From positions 1-64,000 of the forward strand of contig NZ_LAQQ01000008.1 of the NCBI RefSeq assembly GCF_000971985.1: a stretch of 64,000 nt of DNA. Reading direction: 5' to 3'. The position numbers and the translations under genes are program-made. Positions within the stretch are counted from its first letter, which is position 1. Each line of letters begins with the position of its first letter. The notes below the pieces were generated by a model. It was given only the letters and a program-made list of their open reading frames with translations. It was not told where the DNA came from and did not search any database. This document shows positions 63,501-64,000 of the stretch, piece after piece. The stretch is from Paenibacillus dauci (lineage in GTDB: Bacteria > Bacillota > Bacilli > Paenibacillales > Paenibacillaceae).

Positions 63501-64000
63501 ATGCGTACTATACAGCCACACCAGGTTATCGCGGATAGCCGGTTTAACAAATTTCATCTGTTGGTGTTTTTATGGTGTTTCTTTGCGATCGGATTCGATG
63601 GATTCGATATTGCTACATATGGGATCGGGCTACCGTTTATGATGGAGGATTACGGACTCACACCTGTTGAGGCAGGGGCGATTGGCAGTTATACGCTGGT
63701 CGGCATGATGCTGGGGGCTTTTGTACTGAGTGCATTATCTGACGTGATCGGGCGGAAAAAGGTGCTGGCGATCTGTATGCTGCTCTTCAGTATCTTCTCG
63801 CTACTCGCAGGTCTGGCGCCAAATGCGACGGTGTTTACGATTATGCGGTTTATCGCGGGGATCGGGATGGGCGGGCTGATGCCGGCTGTAATTTCCCTGA
63901 TGACCGAGTATTCGCCCAAGAAGAATCGGGCGCTAACGGTAGCGATTATGTACTGCGGCTACTCGATCGGCAGCATTGGCGCGGCGCTCGTAGGCATGTA
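63501..64000 (+). CDS. MFS transporter, aromatic-acid:H+ symporter-like (partial)
   Basis: First ~166 codons of a major facilitator: FNKFHLLVFLWCFFAIGFDGFDIATYGIGLPFMMEDYGLTP, the inter-helix motif DVIGRKKVLAICMLLFSIFS (G-R-K-K type), and FIAGIGMGGLMPAVISLMTEY. The D-G-F-D in the first helix and this opening are typical of the AAHS (benzoate-type) family. ATG 63501 (another at 63498) follows GGGG by eight bases. The frame is open to the window end, so length and substrate cannot be fixed. Confidence 0.8.
   Translation, partial: MRTIQPHQVIADSRFNKFHLLVFLWCFFAIGFDGFDIATYGIGLPFMMEDYGLTPVEAGAIGSYTLVGMMLGAFVLSALSDVIGRKKVLAICMLLFSIFSLLAGLAPNATVFTIMRFIAGIGMGGLMPAVISLMTEYSPKKNRALTVAIMYCGYSIGSIGAALVGM

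Overview
The window looks like a chromosomal segment of a Paenibacillus-type bacterium (Firmicutes, Paenibacillaceae). The basis is strong AGGAGG-type ribosome binding sites with frequent GTG/TTG starts, a Ytr-type GntR/ABC operon, a class Ib nrdI-nrdE-nrdF cluster with NrdR boxes, a Btr/Feu/BesA-like catecholate siderophore locus with Fur boxes, and secreted glycanases (GH64, PL11, GH5-CBM3, GH6-Fn3-CBM3) with low-GC Gram-positive signal peptides. This is inference from gene content; no rRNA or other species marker is present.

Layout. 0.2-3.5 kb: minus-strand operon of a GntR repressor, an ABC ATPase and an ABC permease. 4.2-5.5 kb: a GNAT acetyltransferase, a thioredoxin-like protein and a DUF1877 protein. 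5.9-10.0 kb: class Ib ribonucleotide reductase operon, unusually split by a VOC-family gene, with three NrdR-box-like sites upstream. 10.6-20.9 kb: zinc-ribbon protein, GH64 beta-1,3-glucanase, chemoreceptor, PL11 rhamnogalacturonan lyase behind a perfect cre site, NCS2 purine permease, HAD phosphatase and a small unknown gene. 20.9-27.0 kb: siderophore uptake (two permeases, lipoprotein, AraC-type regulator) divergent from an esterase. 27.7-35.1 kb: secreted stalk-domain protein, two CBM3-bearing cellulases, two small membrane proteins. Six copies of a hairpin repeat with sequence-variable but self-complementary stems, and two microsatellite-like tandem arrays, lie in the intergenic spaces of 3.7-35.5 kb.

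35.5-60.97 kb is a defence island. First comes a McrBC-like pair (AAA+ NTPase plus DUF2357/PD-(D/E)XK protein) whose base composition resembles the host. Then, in markedly AT-rich DNA, comes a complete DNA phosphorothioation system in two convergent operons. The plus-strand operon is dptF-dptG-dptH followed by a divergent RelA/SpoT-like nucleotidyltransferase-domain gene and a second DGQHR-motif protein. The minus-strand operon is dndB-dndC-dndD-dndE-dndA followed by a HARE-HTH-like/SIR2 fusion gene. The two operons meet at a bidirectional terminator near 52.15 kb. A multi-pass membrane protein is divergent from dndB. The established part is sulfur modification by DndA-E and restriction by DptFGH. 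The part I think is not standard is the cassette of three extra genes at the meeting tails of the two operons (49.36-53.45 kb): a putative alarmone-type synthetase, a DndB-like DGQHR protein and an N-terminally DNA-binding SIR2 NADase-like protein. I propose them as a second, nucleotide-based defence layer linked to phosphorothioate state; this is a hypothesis.

61-64 kb returns to host-like content: DUF3238 and DUF6843 proteins, a secreted stalk-like protein, and the 5' part of an MFS transporter cut by the window end. No tRNA, rRNA, CRISPR array, IS element, integrase or obvious attachment site was found.
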